Assembly (NCBI RefSeq): GCF_009601505.1
Contig: NZ_WITC01000055.1
Location: 1 to 64,000 of the forward strand
Source: Sinorhizobium terangae
GTDB taxonomy: Bacteria; Pseudomonadota; Alphaproteobacteria; Rhizobiales; Rhizobiaceae
Direction of reading: 5' to 3'
Length of the DNA: 64,000 nt
Part shown: positions 19,021 through 28,250 of the stretch, in pieces
Position numbering within the stretch: the stretch's first letter is position 1
Layout: each line of letters starts with the position of its first letter
Made by a program: the position numbers and the translations under genes
Notes under the pieces: model-generated
Seen by the model: only the letters and a program-made list of their open reading frames with translations
Told to the model about the DNA's origin: nothing
Database searches by the model: none

Positions 19021-20148
19021 ATGCCGATGACAACGCTCCCCCAGGACTTTCTGGCGGAGTCCAGCGGTCGTAGCTGCCCACCTTTTGGGTCTTTGTGGCT
19101 CTTGCCCCCCGAGCTAGCTGGCCCCCAAACTCGGCGGGCGAGCCCCTATCGTTACGGCGGATCTCGCACCACTCCGCCATTTCAGCGTTTAACATCCGAT
19201 CGAAAGCTTAGCGAATTGCTCCCCCGCTCCCTGTACAGTCCGATGGTCAGCGCGGCCGATGCCGCGATTTCTCACAGCCTCTCGCGCGGCGCTCCATTCT
19301 CCATCAAAGCACCACGGACCGAGCCAGGCCTGGTCGCCGCTGTCACGCTCCATGGCATACCGCAGATGGCGATGGATTGGAGGAAGCTCACGACACCGCA
19401 CGGAGTTCGCTTGAAGGTCAGCGCAGTATTCACGCACAAGGCGCCCCAGGTCAGTTTTAAGAGTCCCGTTGCGGGAGGAAGCCCCTGCGAGTTGGCGGAC
19501 CTTCTTGTGGTGGTGGACGATTTTAACCGTCGGCGAGCCGCTTTGGTCCAGGCTAAGATGGCCGCTAGAAAGGGAACCGTGCAAATCAGCGGCACCAAGA
19601 ACAAGGCACAACTCGACCTGTTTACACGGTGGCCGGTTTTTGATTTCGAAGAAACCATATATGGGCTGAAGGGGCTAGATTTGCACCGCGGTGGCCGGGG
19701 CCTGACATCGGGTATGTACGGCATAATCGACCGCCACTGGAGCAATCCGCCTAGACACCCGAGTTGGAAGCAAATGGTGCCCGCCTCGGTTCCGGGGTCG
19801 GTGGGGGCGGCCCCGTCACTCGGCAGGTTCATCGTGAGGATGATTTTCGGAACGGCCGGACGTGACGCCACCCCCGGCTCTGCCGCTCGAGACTGGGTGC
19901 AGATCGTAGACGCCCTTATGTCCGTGACCTACACGAAGTATTTCCACGATCGCCCGTCGCTCGGTCCACCCGCGTTTCCTCGGGGGAACACCACCGCAGC
20001 GTTCTTTTTGCAGGGCCAAGCCAAAAGCATCTACACCTTCACGGACGGCGGCCTCGCGGTTGATACTGAGCCGGAGATCATCCGCCTCGAGCGCGAACCA
20101 GAAATCGGCGCGCTGAGCCTTCTCCACATCATCAAATCTCCCGCATGA
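19021..20148 (+). CDS. Unknown protein with a PD-(D/E)XK-like nuclease motif
   Basis: This 375-residue frame starts 30 nt after the HSDR_N-type gene. Residues 157-179 read E-L-A-D then a short loop and VQAK (E157, D160, Q177, K179). This fits the core of a restriction-endonuclease-like fold and resembles nuclease-like proteins in defence islands. No other domain is recognised. The start is uncertain: the first 60 or so residues are proline-rich and no strong ribosome site is seen, and an internal ATG near 19240 would still keep the motif. It ends the same-strand defence block. Confidence 0.55.
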   Translation: MPMTTLPQDFLAESSGRSCPPFGSLWLLPPELAGPQTRRASPYRYGGSRTTPPFQRLTSDRKLSELLPRSLYSPMVSAADAAISHSLSRGAPFSIKAPRTEPGLVAAVTLHGIPQMAMDWRKLTTPHGVRLKVSAVFTHKAPQVSFKSPVAGGSPCELADLLVVVDDFNRRRAALVQAKMAARKGTVQISGTKNKAQLDLFTRWPVFDFEETIYGLKGLDLHRGGRGLTSGMYGIIDRHWSNPPRHPSWKQMVPASVPGSVGAAPSLGRFIVRMIFGTAGRDATPGSAARDWVQIVDALMSVTYTKYFHDRPSLGPPAFPRGNTTAAFFLQGQAKSIYTFTDGGLAVDTEPEIIRLEREPEIGALSLLHIIKSPA

Positions 20149-20329
20149 CGGTTAGACCGCCCAGCCACGGCACTGGTCGGCTCCCCTCACCTACGATCGG
20201 CTGGACGTTGCCTGACTACCGCCGACGCCGGCGTCTTGCACTTCTTCACCCTATGGTCTGATCCACATCGCGACGCGCTTCGCGCGTGAATCGGCACGGC
20301 CCACAAATCTGCCCCGGTTACCCCGGTTA
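20149..20329. other. Intergenic segment before the IS66-like element
   Basis: No gene is supported here. The last 18 bases contain a tandem pair of CCCCGGTTA, the second copy being the left target duplication of the insertion sequence that follows. Confidence 0.5.
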
Positions 20330-20487
20330 GTACGTGGGGCAAATTGGGCGGCATGCGCTGACAGAGCGTGTTCTTGCTGCGGCTCCGACACCCGGAATTC
20401 AGTTAGTTGTGCATAATGCTCGGGCTTGGCTTCAAAGAGCGTTGGCGCCGATTCCGCCGATTGGGCAAATCATGATTCCCTCCAGCC

Positions 20488-21809
20488 ATGAAGAAGAGGC
20501 TGCCCTCTGTCGAGCATGTTGAGACGCTGTCGCTTGTGGCGATGCGCAGGCTGGTGGGCGGGCTCGTGGAAGAGATGCAAGCGCTCAAGACAGAGGTCGC
20601 AACACTGCGATCCGAGAACGAAGCCTTGCGGGAAGACAATGCCCAGCTTCGGCTCGACAATGCACGCCTCAAGGCTGAGAACCAACAACTGCGCGACGAG
20701 ATTGCCCGCCTGAAGAACCTGCCGCCGCGTCCGCCGTTTCGACCGTCCGGCATGGAGAAGGCGACAGAACCCGGTAACGGTGATCGTGCCCCTGGTAAAT
20801 CGCCACGCGGCCCCAAGCGTGACAGGAACCGGATCACGCGCACCGTGATACTGAGGGCCGATGCGCCTGAAGGCTCTCGGTTCAAAGGCTACAAGAGCTT
20901 CTTCGTGCGCGATCTGGTGCTTGCGGCCGAACTCGTGAACTACCGCCGCGAACGCTGGCAGACGCCCGAAGGCAAGGTGATCGTCGCGCCTTTGCCAGAA
21001 GGGGTCTCCAGCGGCTTTGGTCGGAACCTGCGCCGCGCCTGTCTGGCGCTGCATGCCCAGGGGCAGGTCACCACACCGCGCCTGACCGCGATCCTCAACA
21101 GCATCGGCGTCGAGATCTCGAAGCGGCAGGTCGTCCGGCTGCTCACCACCGATCTTGAGCAGTTCGTCGAGGAAGACAGTGCGGTTCTGCATGCCGGACT
21201 TGTCTCGGCGCCCTTCATCACAGTCGACGATACCGGCGCCCGCCACAATCGGCGAAACGCCTTCACCACCCAGATCGGCGGCGAACGCTTTTCGACCTTC
21301 CGCACCAGCCTGTCGAAATCGCGGCTAAATTTCCTGTCCGTCCTGTGGTCGGGCCATCAAGATTATGTTCTCAATGACGAGGCGATGAACTGGCTGAAGG
21401 CGCAAGGGCTCGAGCAGGCGCTCATGGCAAAGCTCAAGACCAATCCCCCACAATATTCGCCGACCAGGCTGCGTTCCTCGAGCATTTGGTCAGCAAGGGC
21501 ATCGATATCCTCGACTGACAGCTTCTGCGTCCTGTCGCGGAGGCGGCAATCTGGGGGGCGATCCGCCACCATGGACTGCTCGGCAACACGGTGATCGTTT
21601 CGGACGATGCGGGTCAGTTCCGTGTCGCCAACCACGCCTTGTGCTGGATCCATGCGGAACGCCTGCTGCAGAAACTGATGCCGGCGACACCGAAGACCTG
21701 CCACAAGCTCGACATTTCATTCTATATGTATCTCGGCGATCGTCTTGGCCTTGACGCTGCTGGATCACGGATCCCGCCGCTCGCTGACCTCGTCATCACC
21801 GCGCCCTAA
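20488..21809 (+). pseudogene. IS66-like transposase, frameshifted and internally deleted
   Basis: The product begins with a coiled-coil leucine-zipper region (EVATLRSENEALREDNAQLR) and continues into a DDE domain (FITVDDTGARHNRRN). After about 21440 the frame turns into unrelated sequence. A second frame from about 21591 continues with IVSDDAGQFRVANHALCWIHAERL, then jumps from PATPKTCHK to KLDISFYMYLGDRLG. That last stretch is a transposase C-terminus, so about 100 codons between them appear lost. The copy cannot encode an active enzyme. The family label IS66-like is from motif memory; the decay is seen directly. Confidence 0.8.
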
Positions 21810-21812
21810 CGT

Positions 21813-22133
21813 TCATCCCTTCCTCGGAAACGGCACGAGCTTGCCACCCTGCAATTTCCCAACGCTCTTTTCTTTTCGCAGCAACTGCGGTGAGACATTC
21901 CATTGGCGGGCGTTGTCGCCGTGCACCGTGACCGTCTTGCGGTTTCGCCGGATCACGATCCCTGCCTGCGTCTGGCCGTTATTGTCTTCGAACATGACAC
22001 GCTCACCGATCGCCAGTTCAAGCAGCGCGTGAGTTGTCTTCTGTTGATGCAGAAACTGCAGCCGATCGACGATCTTATCGTGCAATTCGATCAGCTCCGC
22101 TTCACTCAAGGCGTCAAGGTCGATCCTGTGCAT
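21813..22133 (-). CDS. Small passenger protein inside the IS66-like element
   Basis: ATG 22133 (MHRIDLDALSEAELIELHD) is preceded by GGAGG at good spacing; a GTG at 22145 is an alternative. The 106-residue product has an acidic helical N-terminus and a basic beta-rich C-terminal part (IVIRRNRKTVTVHGDN) that resembles a small nucleic-acid-binding barrel. It lies within the inverted repeats and converges on the transposase, so it travels with the element. It may modulate transposition; no family is recognised. Confidence 0.7.
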   Translation of the reverse strand: MHRIDLDALSEAELIELHDKIVDRLQFLHQQKTTHALLELAIGERVMFEDNNGQTQAGIVIRRNRKTVTVHGDNARQWNVSPQLLRKEKSVGKLQGGKLVPFPRKG

Positions 22134-22258
22134 CCTGGCCTCCACTCATGACGATGGTCGCCCCGAACATGCGCCAACGCAATCGCCCTGCACGAACAAC
22201 CCACAAGATCCTCCGGCAAAGGAAAATCCAGCCCCGCCACCCAATTTGCCCCACGTAC

Positions 22259-22825
22259 CCCCGGTTACGTCGCTGTGGTCGCCTTCACGAATAATTACCT
22301 ATCTGTATTAACTAAGCAAATCTCACAAATGGAAGCTAAGTACGGTTATCTTTCCGTCATCCGGACGGCGATGTTCGCGATCCATCACTATCGATAAGTT
22401 TCCAGTATCGATGATAAAGCGATTCGCGGCGCCGGTCATCGAATCTTGGGCGTGCCGGATCGGCAGCTTCGCCTGGAAGTTTGGACCTTTCGGCCCCTTC
22501 CTGACTCGTTCAGCCGACTCATTTGCCTGACCGCGTGGACTGGACCTCTCCCAGCGGCCGGCCGCGGAGCGGTGCCCCAGCGACCACTCCATCTCAAAAC
22601 GCGGCTGCGGTTCCTTTTATAACAGCTGATTTTATCGTTCTTCGGCCATGGAAGGCGGCTGACGCGAGTTCCTGACCTTCGACGAACCGATGCTCATTGC
22701 AGCCCCCATTTCGCGCTGTACGGCCCTCCATTTCGAGCATAAAACACGCTTGCAAAGGTTCCTTTTCTCGTGCACGCCTTGTTTGTACAAACGTCGCTAC
22801 AGAAGTTTCCAAGATTCGGATAGCC
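22259..22825. other. Gene-poor leader of the resolvase gene
   Basis: No convincing gene is present. Minus-strand frames at 22323-22592 and 22594-22827 lack family-like content. The stretch ends with a perfect 12-bp palindrome (22781-22792) and the resolvase ribosome-site region, and may hold a res recombination site. Confidence 0.4.
22781..22792. promoter_or_regulatory. 12-bp palindrome upstream of the resolvase gene
   Basis: GTTTGTACAAAC is a perfect palindrome 33 bp before the resolvase ATG. Serine resolvases often bind sites next to their own gene and repress it, so this is a possible res subsite or operator. Only one copy was noticed, which weakens the case. Confidence 0.35.
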
Positions 22826-23737
22826 ATGCCCGCGAACTTCAGTCCCCCTCCCCTGCCCCGAAGACTGGTTGGATATGCGCGTGTTTCAACAGACGATCAG
22901 CTCAATGATGCCCAGGTTGACGAATTGCGCGCGGCCGGGTGCGATCGCATTCACCAGGAACACGGATCCGGCGCGTCGCGTACGAGGCCGGTTCTTGCGA
23001 AACTGCTGAAGGATCTCACGGCTGGCGACGTGCTCGTCGTCGTTCGCCTTGATCGCCTGGCCCGATCCGTCAGCCATTTGCTCGACGTCATAGAAGACCT
23101 TGAAAAGCGAGGCGCCCACTTCCGGTCTCTGCGCGATCCAATCGACACATCCACGCCGCAGGGCATATTTTCTTTGCAGGTGCTTGGAGCTGTCGCCCAA
23201 CTCGAGCGTGCCCTCATCGCGGAGCGAACCAAATCCGGCATGAAGGCCGCCAAGGCGCGTGGCAGGATGCCCGGCAATCCCGGGCTTCGCGAACGCCGAC
23301 CGGAAGCGATCCGTTCGGTTTCGGCCGCTCGCGAGCGAGCCTACCTCGATGAGCTGATTTCGTCAGCGCAGACGTGGCTGCCGACGGTACGTCAGCTACG
23401 TCCGCAGCATAGCTGGGACAACGTCGTGCGTGTCCTCAACCGTAGGGGTCACAGTTGGACGGTGGAACGCTTGCGACGGGCTGTCCACCGAATGGTGCGT
23501 GAGAAGCTCGCTGAACCGGAACTGCTCGCTCGATCGCCGCGTCGGCCGGCTGAACATCAACTGATGAGGCTGGTTGCCGCAATCGCGATCGCCGATTCCA
23601 ATCTGTCGCTGCGCGACATTGCTGCCCAGTTGGATCAGATGCATGAGCGACCGCCACGTGGGGGGCGGAAGTGGCAACCGTCTTCCGTCAGGGCATTGCT
23701 GGAGGAAGCGCGTCGCTTCGGGCTTATCCGCTTATGA
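22826..23737 (+). CDS. Serine recombinase (resolvase/invertase family)
   Basis: From ATG 22826 the product has 303 residues. The N-terminal resolvase domain shows the catalytic Ser21 in GYARVSTDDQ, then VVVRLDRLARSVSHLLDV and the E-helix region GAVAQLERALIAERTKSGM. The C-terminal half is longer than in Tn3 TnpR and has two helix-turn-helix-like parts (RAVHRMVREKL; LSLRDIAAQLDQM). It probably resolves plasmid multimers or cointegrates. It sits between an IS remnant and the replication region. Confidence 0.88.
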   Translation: MPANFSPPPLPRRLVGYARVSTDDQLNDAQVDELRAAGCDRIHQEHGSGASRTRPVLAKLLKDLTAGDVLVVVRLDRLARSVSHLLDVIEDLEKRGAHFRSLRDPIDTSTPQGIFSLQVLGAVAQLERALIAERTKSGMKAAKARGRMPGNPGLRERRPEAIRSVSAARERAYLDELISSAQTWLPTVRQLRPQHSWDNVVRVLNRRGHSWTVERLRRAVHRMVREKLAEPELLARSPRRPAEHQLMRLVAAIAIADSNLSLRDIAAQLDQMHERPPRGGRKWQPSSVRALLEEARRFGLIRL

Positions 23738-25756
23738 GTGCTTGGTCCAAGGCGCGGGCGAGCTGCCTATTACGCGAGCGCTGTGGAAAATGTCGTCCAC
23801 GCGCCGCGCGCCAAATTTGCGCCGGCCAGAGGGGAGATTCGATGCCCTGGGCTATCCGAATCGGTGAGCCGATACCCTGCCCTCGCCTACGCCGTGGACG
23901 GCTGCTCCAATGAACTCCCGGAGCGTAGAGAACTCACGCTCGATGAAAGCCTAGCGGCGTGCCGAGCCAGCCGTCTCGATTGGACCAGATCCATCGGCGC
24001 GGCCAACATAAACCGGCGCGGAGCCCAACGAGAATGGTGCGCGGCAGCATGTTGGCCGAGGTCCAGACTGCCCGCGCGTCGGCGACCTAGTGGAATCGGC
24101 CGGGGCGCATGGGCCGGAAACGGCGCGACGACGCCTGACGGCTGATCCATCCGCCTTGGGTCTCTCCAGGTGTGCGAAACAACTATTCCTAAAGCGACAC
24201 AGCGACCGCTGCACAAGTCGGCAAAGCCCGCGGCTCGCTATTACCGCAAGAAACGGAGAAACGGCCCGGTGGTACGTCTGTTGACTTGGAGGCGCCCTAC
24301 GGCAGCTGTTCTAAGGGAGAACATGGTCATCGGGCACGTCGTCGCCCGACGACCAGGTGACAGATGTGCAGATGATCGACTGCGCTTCCTATTGGCGATC
24401 TCATTGTGCAACATGGTTGGCTCGCGCGCCTGATCGGTGGCCTTTGCAACGAGATTTTGCGCGGCATCTGTGCCGACAAGACGCTCACCGCGTCTCGGCT
24501 CAACCGTCTGGCGCGGCGCTCATTTCCGCTCCGTGCGCAGCCGATCTCACGTCGGCCGAACGTCTTCGCGGAAACTAACCCAAGCTCCTGAACGTTGATT
24601 CGACGAAACAATAGAATGCATTCTTTTCGCCCATCGACCATGCAGCCAATCCGGCCTCACCTCCTGCTTCTAGAGAGACTATCCCTTGCGATGGGGCATC
24701 AAAAACCCTGACAACTGTCAGGGTTTTTGACCCGACCGCAGCTCATCGGGCCAGAACAGCCGGACGCTTCTGATCGATCTCTCCAGCCGGGGTCCCTCCT
24801 ATACATTCCTCGCCGGATGCGTAGATGCTTGAGATGAGAGCTCCGCAGACGCGGCATTTTCGTTGCAGCAAGGTCTTCAAGAAGCACCATCAGCTTTCCA
24901 AAGTCACGCATGGCCGCGCGCGTCGGGGAACGTGTTGTGTTTCGGCTTATCTCCACGAGGTAAATCACAAGGGACCCGAAGACCTTTGGGCATTCATGTA
25001 TCGCACGGTCGTGTAAATCTCGAACGGGCCCTTCGCGTGGGCGTAGTTTGCATGAGAAGATGATTGCTCGGGGCGAAAATGACACGTGACGATCTCTGTT
25101 CGAGGCTGGTCCAACGCGAAGCCACGTAGAGTATCCGTAGGTCGCGTGCGCTCCAGGCTTGCGGTGTCGGGGTCAAAAGGGGACCCGCCCTTCAGCGGGG
25201 CGTACCATCTGGTTCTTCGCGGTAGAGCTTACTCACGTCCTGTAAAACTGATCGCTAGGTGCCCTCGATGCGCTTTAAGAGCATTAGTGTGAACTGCACA
25301 TAGCTACAGTCCCCCTGTCCCGACTGGGCAGGCAGGTGGACCTTTCAGAAGGTCGCTATGCTCCGGAGTTCAAGATCACGCCGGCCTGTGCACAAGCTTG
25401 GTTCCTAACGCCGGCGTGGCCAGACACAATGAGAGACTCTAGAGAGGTTCTCTCCCGGCCACGAGATTTTCTAAGCAGTTGAAGCTACGGGTAAGGGGCA
25501 GGGGTGACGGGGCAGTGGGTCGATCTTGCGGTCGCCAACTGCGTCCCGCCGTGTTTCGCTCAAATAGCAGGGCTTTAGGCGGTCGCTGAACCCAACTTGA
25601 GACCATAGCCATCGCCTCTAGTGGTACTTCACAGAGGATTCTAAAACCATGTGCTAGTCAAAGTCGGTCGCCCTCGTGAACGCCGTCATCATCACAACAT
25701 CTCGCCATACCTGCCTCGAGGTAGCGAAGTCGATGCTCGCCATCTTGATTAGGCGC
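23738..25756. other. About 2 kb gene-poor region beside the replication unit
   Basis: Many short frames overlap on both strands, but none shows recognisable protein content or a convincing start. One parS-like inverted repeat lies at 24701-24728. The rest may be a graveyard of older insertions. Confidence 0.45.
24701..24728. other. Probable parS site 1
   Basis: AAAAACCCTGACA and TGTCAGGGTTTTT form perfect 13-bp arms around AC. The core CTGACA-NN-TGTCAG recurs next to repC and at the repB/repC junction. Repeated palindromes around repABC are the usual binding sites of RepB, so this is a likely centromere site. The T-run also makes it a possible terminator on the plus strand. Confidence 0.6.
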
Positions 25757-25792
25757 CAACCGAAAGCCTGACAGTTGTCAGGGTTTCGGTTG
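25757..25792. other. Probable parS site 2, directly downstream of repC
   Basis: CAACCGAAAGCCTGACA and TGTCAGGGTTTCGGTTG form 17-bp arms with one mismatch around GT. The site lies 31 bp beyond the repC stop, so it could also form the end-of-operon hairpin. The core is the same as in sites 1 and 3. Confidence 0.6.
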
Positions 25793-25823
25793 TTGCTCCT
25801 CCCGGTTAGGGGACTTTCTTTTG

Positions 25824-27023
25824 TCACCTTTCCCCTTGTGCCCTGAGCCGGGCCATTAGAGCAGGCCCAAGCGAAAATACACCACGCTTCGACTTCGACG
25901 TCAGATCTCGGAGGTACCCGCCTGCGGAGTTGATCTGCTCTGCTCGCTCCAGGATGCAAGCGATTGTGACGGCGGCATTTTGCGGCCCCATGGTCTCACA
26001 TGCTTCCTGGTAAGCCGATGGGCTGACCCGAAGCATCGACCGCACGACGACGGCCGCGACCATCAGGTCCCGCCAGTTGCGTATCGTGCCGGAGGGACCG
26101 TATGCCACAATCTCTGGGCACGCTTTAAGCACCATTTGCAGTGAAAACGTCTTCGGCGGTTCGCTCGGGCTGTTGTGGCCTGCACTCGGCTTGGCTTCCA
26201 GCTCTTCCTCAGAGCGAGGTTCAAGTTCATATATGGATTCGGTATCTGAATTCTGTTTGTGGTGCTCATTGTGAGCATCATTGGTGCTATAATTCTCGGA
26301 ATTTGTTTGGAAATTCAACGTGGTAAGGACGTGCTCCCGCAGCATAGTCATTTCATCGAGAAGGCCCAACAACTCGGAAAGGCTTGGGGCGCGCGGTATA
26401 CGGCGGACTAGCTCGACGTACGTGGACTCAATCTTCGCCCAATCCCCGCCCGCGCCCTCTTCGATCGCGGCAGTGATGAGCTTGCACACGTCCCGGCGGC
26501 AGATTGTGAGGTTTTCTTTCGCTCTCCTGAAGGCCGTGCGAGCCGCAGCGACCCGTTGCGCCATTTGAGCGAGTTCTTCAGCGCGGGTGAGGAGGGGCGA
26601 GAGATCGAATCCAAAAGCGCTTTCGATCTCGCCAAACCGATCCTTTCGGGCGTAGCGTTTTCCATTGGCACTGTCCTTACGGACGATTAGACCCGCCTCA
26701 ACCAGAAGGGCGAGATGTCTACGAAGCGTAGCCCCAGCAATGCCATGGGCGCGGAGTATCAGCTGCGCATTAGACGGGAAGACTATGAGCTGCGCATCCT
26801 GACGGAGTTCATTGTCAGGATAAAAACTCAACAACGCGTTAAGTACGGCGAGGCTGCGGTCCTGCAGCCCGAGCAATTCGCGCGCTTCGGAAGCGTCCCG
26901 AAAGACTTTCCATTTGTCGATCGACTTGCCGGGCCTTATCCGGGTCGCGGCAATTTGTTGGCGAACCAACGCAAGCGTCATCGATCGCCGCCCGAAGGGC
27001 GTCGTCACGCTTCCACTCTGCAT
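25824..27023 (-). CDS. repC: RepC replication initiator
   Basis: This 399-residue protein is last in the minus-strand repABC operon. It starts MQSGSVTTPFGRRSMTLALV, the typical RepC opening, and has the winged-helix DNA-binding N-terminal half (ILRAHGIAGATLRRHLALLVEAGL). The C-terminal half is variable. RepC is limiting for replication and in this plasmid family the origin lies within the repC coding region. The 195-bp gap upstream carries the counter-transcribed RNA that represses repC expression. Confidence 0.95.
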   Translation of the reverse strand: MQSGSVTTPFGRRSMTLALVRQQIAATRIRPGKSIDKWKVFRDASEARELLGLQDRSLAVLNALLSFYPDNELRQDAQLIVFPSNAQLILRAHGIAGATLRRHLALLVEAGLIVRKDSANGKRYARKDRFGEIESAFGFDLSPLLTRAEELAQMAQRVAAARTAFRRAKENLTICRRDVCKLITAAIEEGAGGDWAKIESTYVELVRRIPRAPSLSELLGLLDEMTMLREHVLTTLNFQTNSENYSTNDAHNEHHKQNSDTESIYELEPRSEEELEAKPSAGHNSPSEPPKTFSLQMVLKACPEIVAYGPSGTIRNWRDLMVAAVVVRSMLRVSPSAYQEACETMGPQNAAVTIACILERAEQINSAGGYLRDLTSKSKRGVFSLGPALMARLRAQGER

Positions 27024-27121
27024 AATCCTTCACCCTTTAAAAAAGGCAAAAGAAATCCACTCACCAAAAAACGGTGCCAAAGACTCTTGACTGGGATTCG
27101 GGGAAATGCGATTCTCTAGTT

Positions 27122-27176
27122 GTCACACTCAGAGAGAGGCTTCCACGACGGCAACGTTTGGGGGCCTTTTTCTTTT
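27122..27176 (+). ncRNA. Counter-transcribed antisense RNA (incompatibility RNA) of repABC
   Basis: On the plus strand, opposite to repABC, there is a -35 box TTGACT (27087-27092), a 17-nt spacer and a weaker -10 box GATTCT (27110-27115). About 20 nt downstream a terminator follows: AGGCTTCC (27137-27144) pairs with GGGGGCCT (27160-27167, two G-U pairs) and is followed by a T-rich run. The predicted RNA of about 55 nt matches the size, location and polarity of the ctRNAs known between repB and repC, which repress RepC synthesis and set incompatibility. The exact ends are inferred. Confidence 0.75.
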
Positions 27177-27207
27177 GCGGCGCTTCCTTTCCTCAATAAA
27201 TTCCATT

Positions 27208-27223
27208 CCTGACAGCTGTCAGG
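27208..27223. other. Probable parS site 3 at the repB/repC junction
   Basis: CCTGACAGCTGTCAGG is a perfect 16-bp palindrome that overlaps the last codons of repB. It shares the CTGACA-NN-TGTCAG core with the sites at 24701 and 25757 and is probably bound by RepB. Confidence 0.65.
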
Positions 27224-28250
27224 GATTTTCCTGTTCGCGCTGGCGGGCAAAGCGCTCGGCCAAGCCAGGCAGCTCCGCCTCAACAAACCTTAAGAATTCG
27301 ATCCCAAGTGAACCCTGAGCCAAGAGACGCACCTCTTTCGGGGACACCATCAAGCCGCCAAGTCTCGTGCCGGAACCATCCGAAATTGGAATTGGCTCAA
27401 CGCCCTGGTTGGCGGTCGGCTTGATAGTCTTCAGGACACGCTGAAACCTCTGGTCAGAACTTTCGGCACCGTCGATTTTCCTTTGCAATGCAGCGCGAAT
27501 GGAATCGAGAGTGGCCGGATCGGTGGCGACCGCCTTGGCAAGATCCAGCCAACGCGGCCGGCCGATCTTTGGTGCCCGCCCGATAGCCTCGATGACGTCC
27601 GCCGGCACGATGCGATAGACATTCCGCATACGCGCCAGCTCAGCGTCCTCAATCGAAAGCGCTGCGTAGATATAGCGTGGCTTAATCCCTGCACCATCCA
27701 TGCGCGACGCGAACAGCGCGCGCTCAATCCAGGTCAGGTCCTGCCGGCTTGCATTCTCGATTCCTTGCGCGAGAACCAGATCGAGATCGGAAATCTCAAC
27801 CTCAATGGCGCGAACCGGCCTGCCGAGTTGTTTGGCGGCAAGCCAGCGCCGGTGACCGTAGACGATCTGGTAGCGATCAGGCGACGAGGGGTGTTTCCGG
27901 ACCTGGACAGGAACCTTTTGCCCCTCGGTCTCAATTGAACGTTTGAACGCTTCGAAGTTCGTCTCGTCATCGTCCGGCAGTCTGTCGGGGTAAGGGGAGG
28001 GGTCGATGAGGCTGGGATCTAGCTCGCGAATCGCACCCCCGCCCGACTCGATGAGGGCCTTCAACTGATCTCGCTCTGATCGAATTTCGCCAATCGCTCG
28101 GTGGGTCGCGCCGATGACACCAGCCCCGACACGTTTCCCTGCGGACGGGATAGGGGTCGCTGGATGTTGATCGCTCGCCAGTTTGTTCTCCAGCTCTGCA
28201 GAAAGCAGTCCGAAGCTGGCCACAATCGATTTACGAGAAGATTTACTCAT
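27219..28250 (-). CDS. repB: RepB partition protein (ParB family)
   Basis: ATG 28250 (MSKSSRKSIVASFG) overlaps the repA stop as ATGA, so this start is preferred over the in-frame one at 28262. The 343-residue product has the ParB/RepB nuclease-like domain with YQIVYGHRRWLAAKQLG, then GIENASRQDLTWIERALFA and an HTH region. RepB binds parS sites and, with RepA, segregates and autoregulates the plasmid. Three matching palindromes lie at 24701, 25757 and 27208. Confidence 0.95.
   Translation of the reverse strand: MSKSSRKSIVASFGLLSAELENKLASDQHPATPIPSAGKRVGAGVIGATHRAIGEIRSERDQLKALIESGGGAIRELDPSLIDPSPYPDRLPDDDETNFEAFKRSIETEGQKVPVQVRKHPSSPDRYQIVYGHRRWLAAKQLGRPVRAIEVEISDLDLVLAQGIENASRQDLTWIERALFASRMDGAGIKPRYIYAALSIEDAELARMRNVYRIVPADVIEAIGRAPKIGRPRWLDLAKAVATDPATLDSIRAALQRKIDGAESSDQRFQRVLKTIKPTANQGVEPIPISDGSGTRLGGLMVSPKEVRLLAQGSLGIEFLRFVEAELPGLAERFARQREQENP

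Larger units (their letters stand above)
20330..22258 (+). mobile_element. IS66-like insertion sequence with inverted repeats and 9-bp target duplication
   Basis: The left end (20330-20352, GTACGTGGGGCAAATTGGG then CGGC) and the reverse complement of the right end (22236-22258) match over 23 bp with one mismatch. The 9-bp sequence CCCCGGTTA lies immediately outside both ends (20321-20329 and 22259-22267). Between them are a defective transposase on the plus strand and a small gene on the minus strand. Confidence 0.85.

Noticed and set aside
24699-25085. 128-codon minus-strand frame near the first parS-like site
   Set aside because: Its 3' end runs through the inverted repeat and the sequence is not protein-like.
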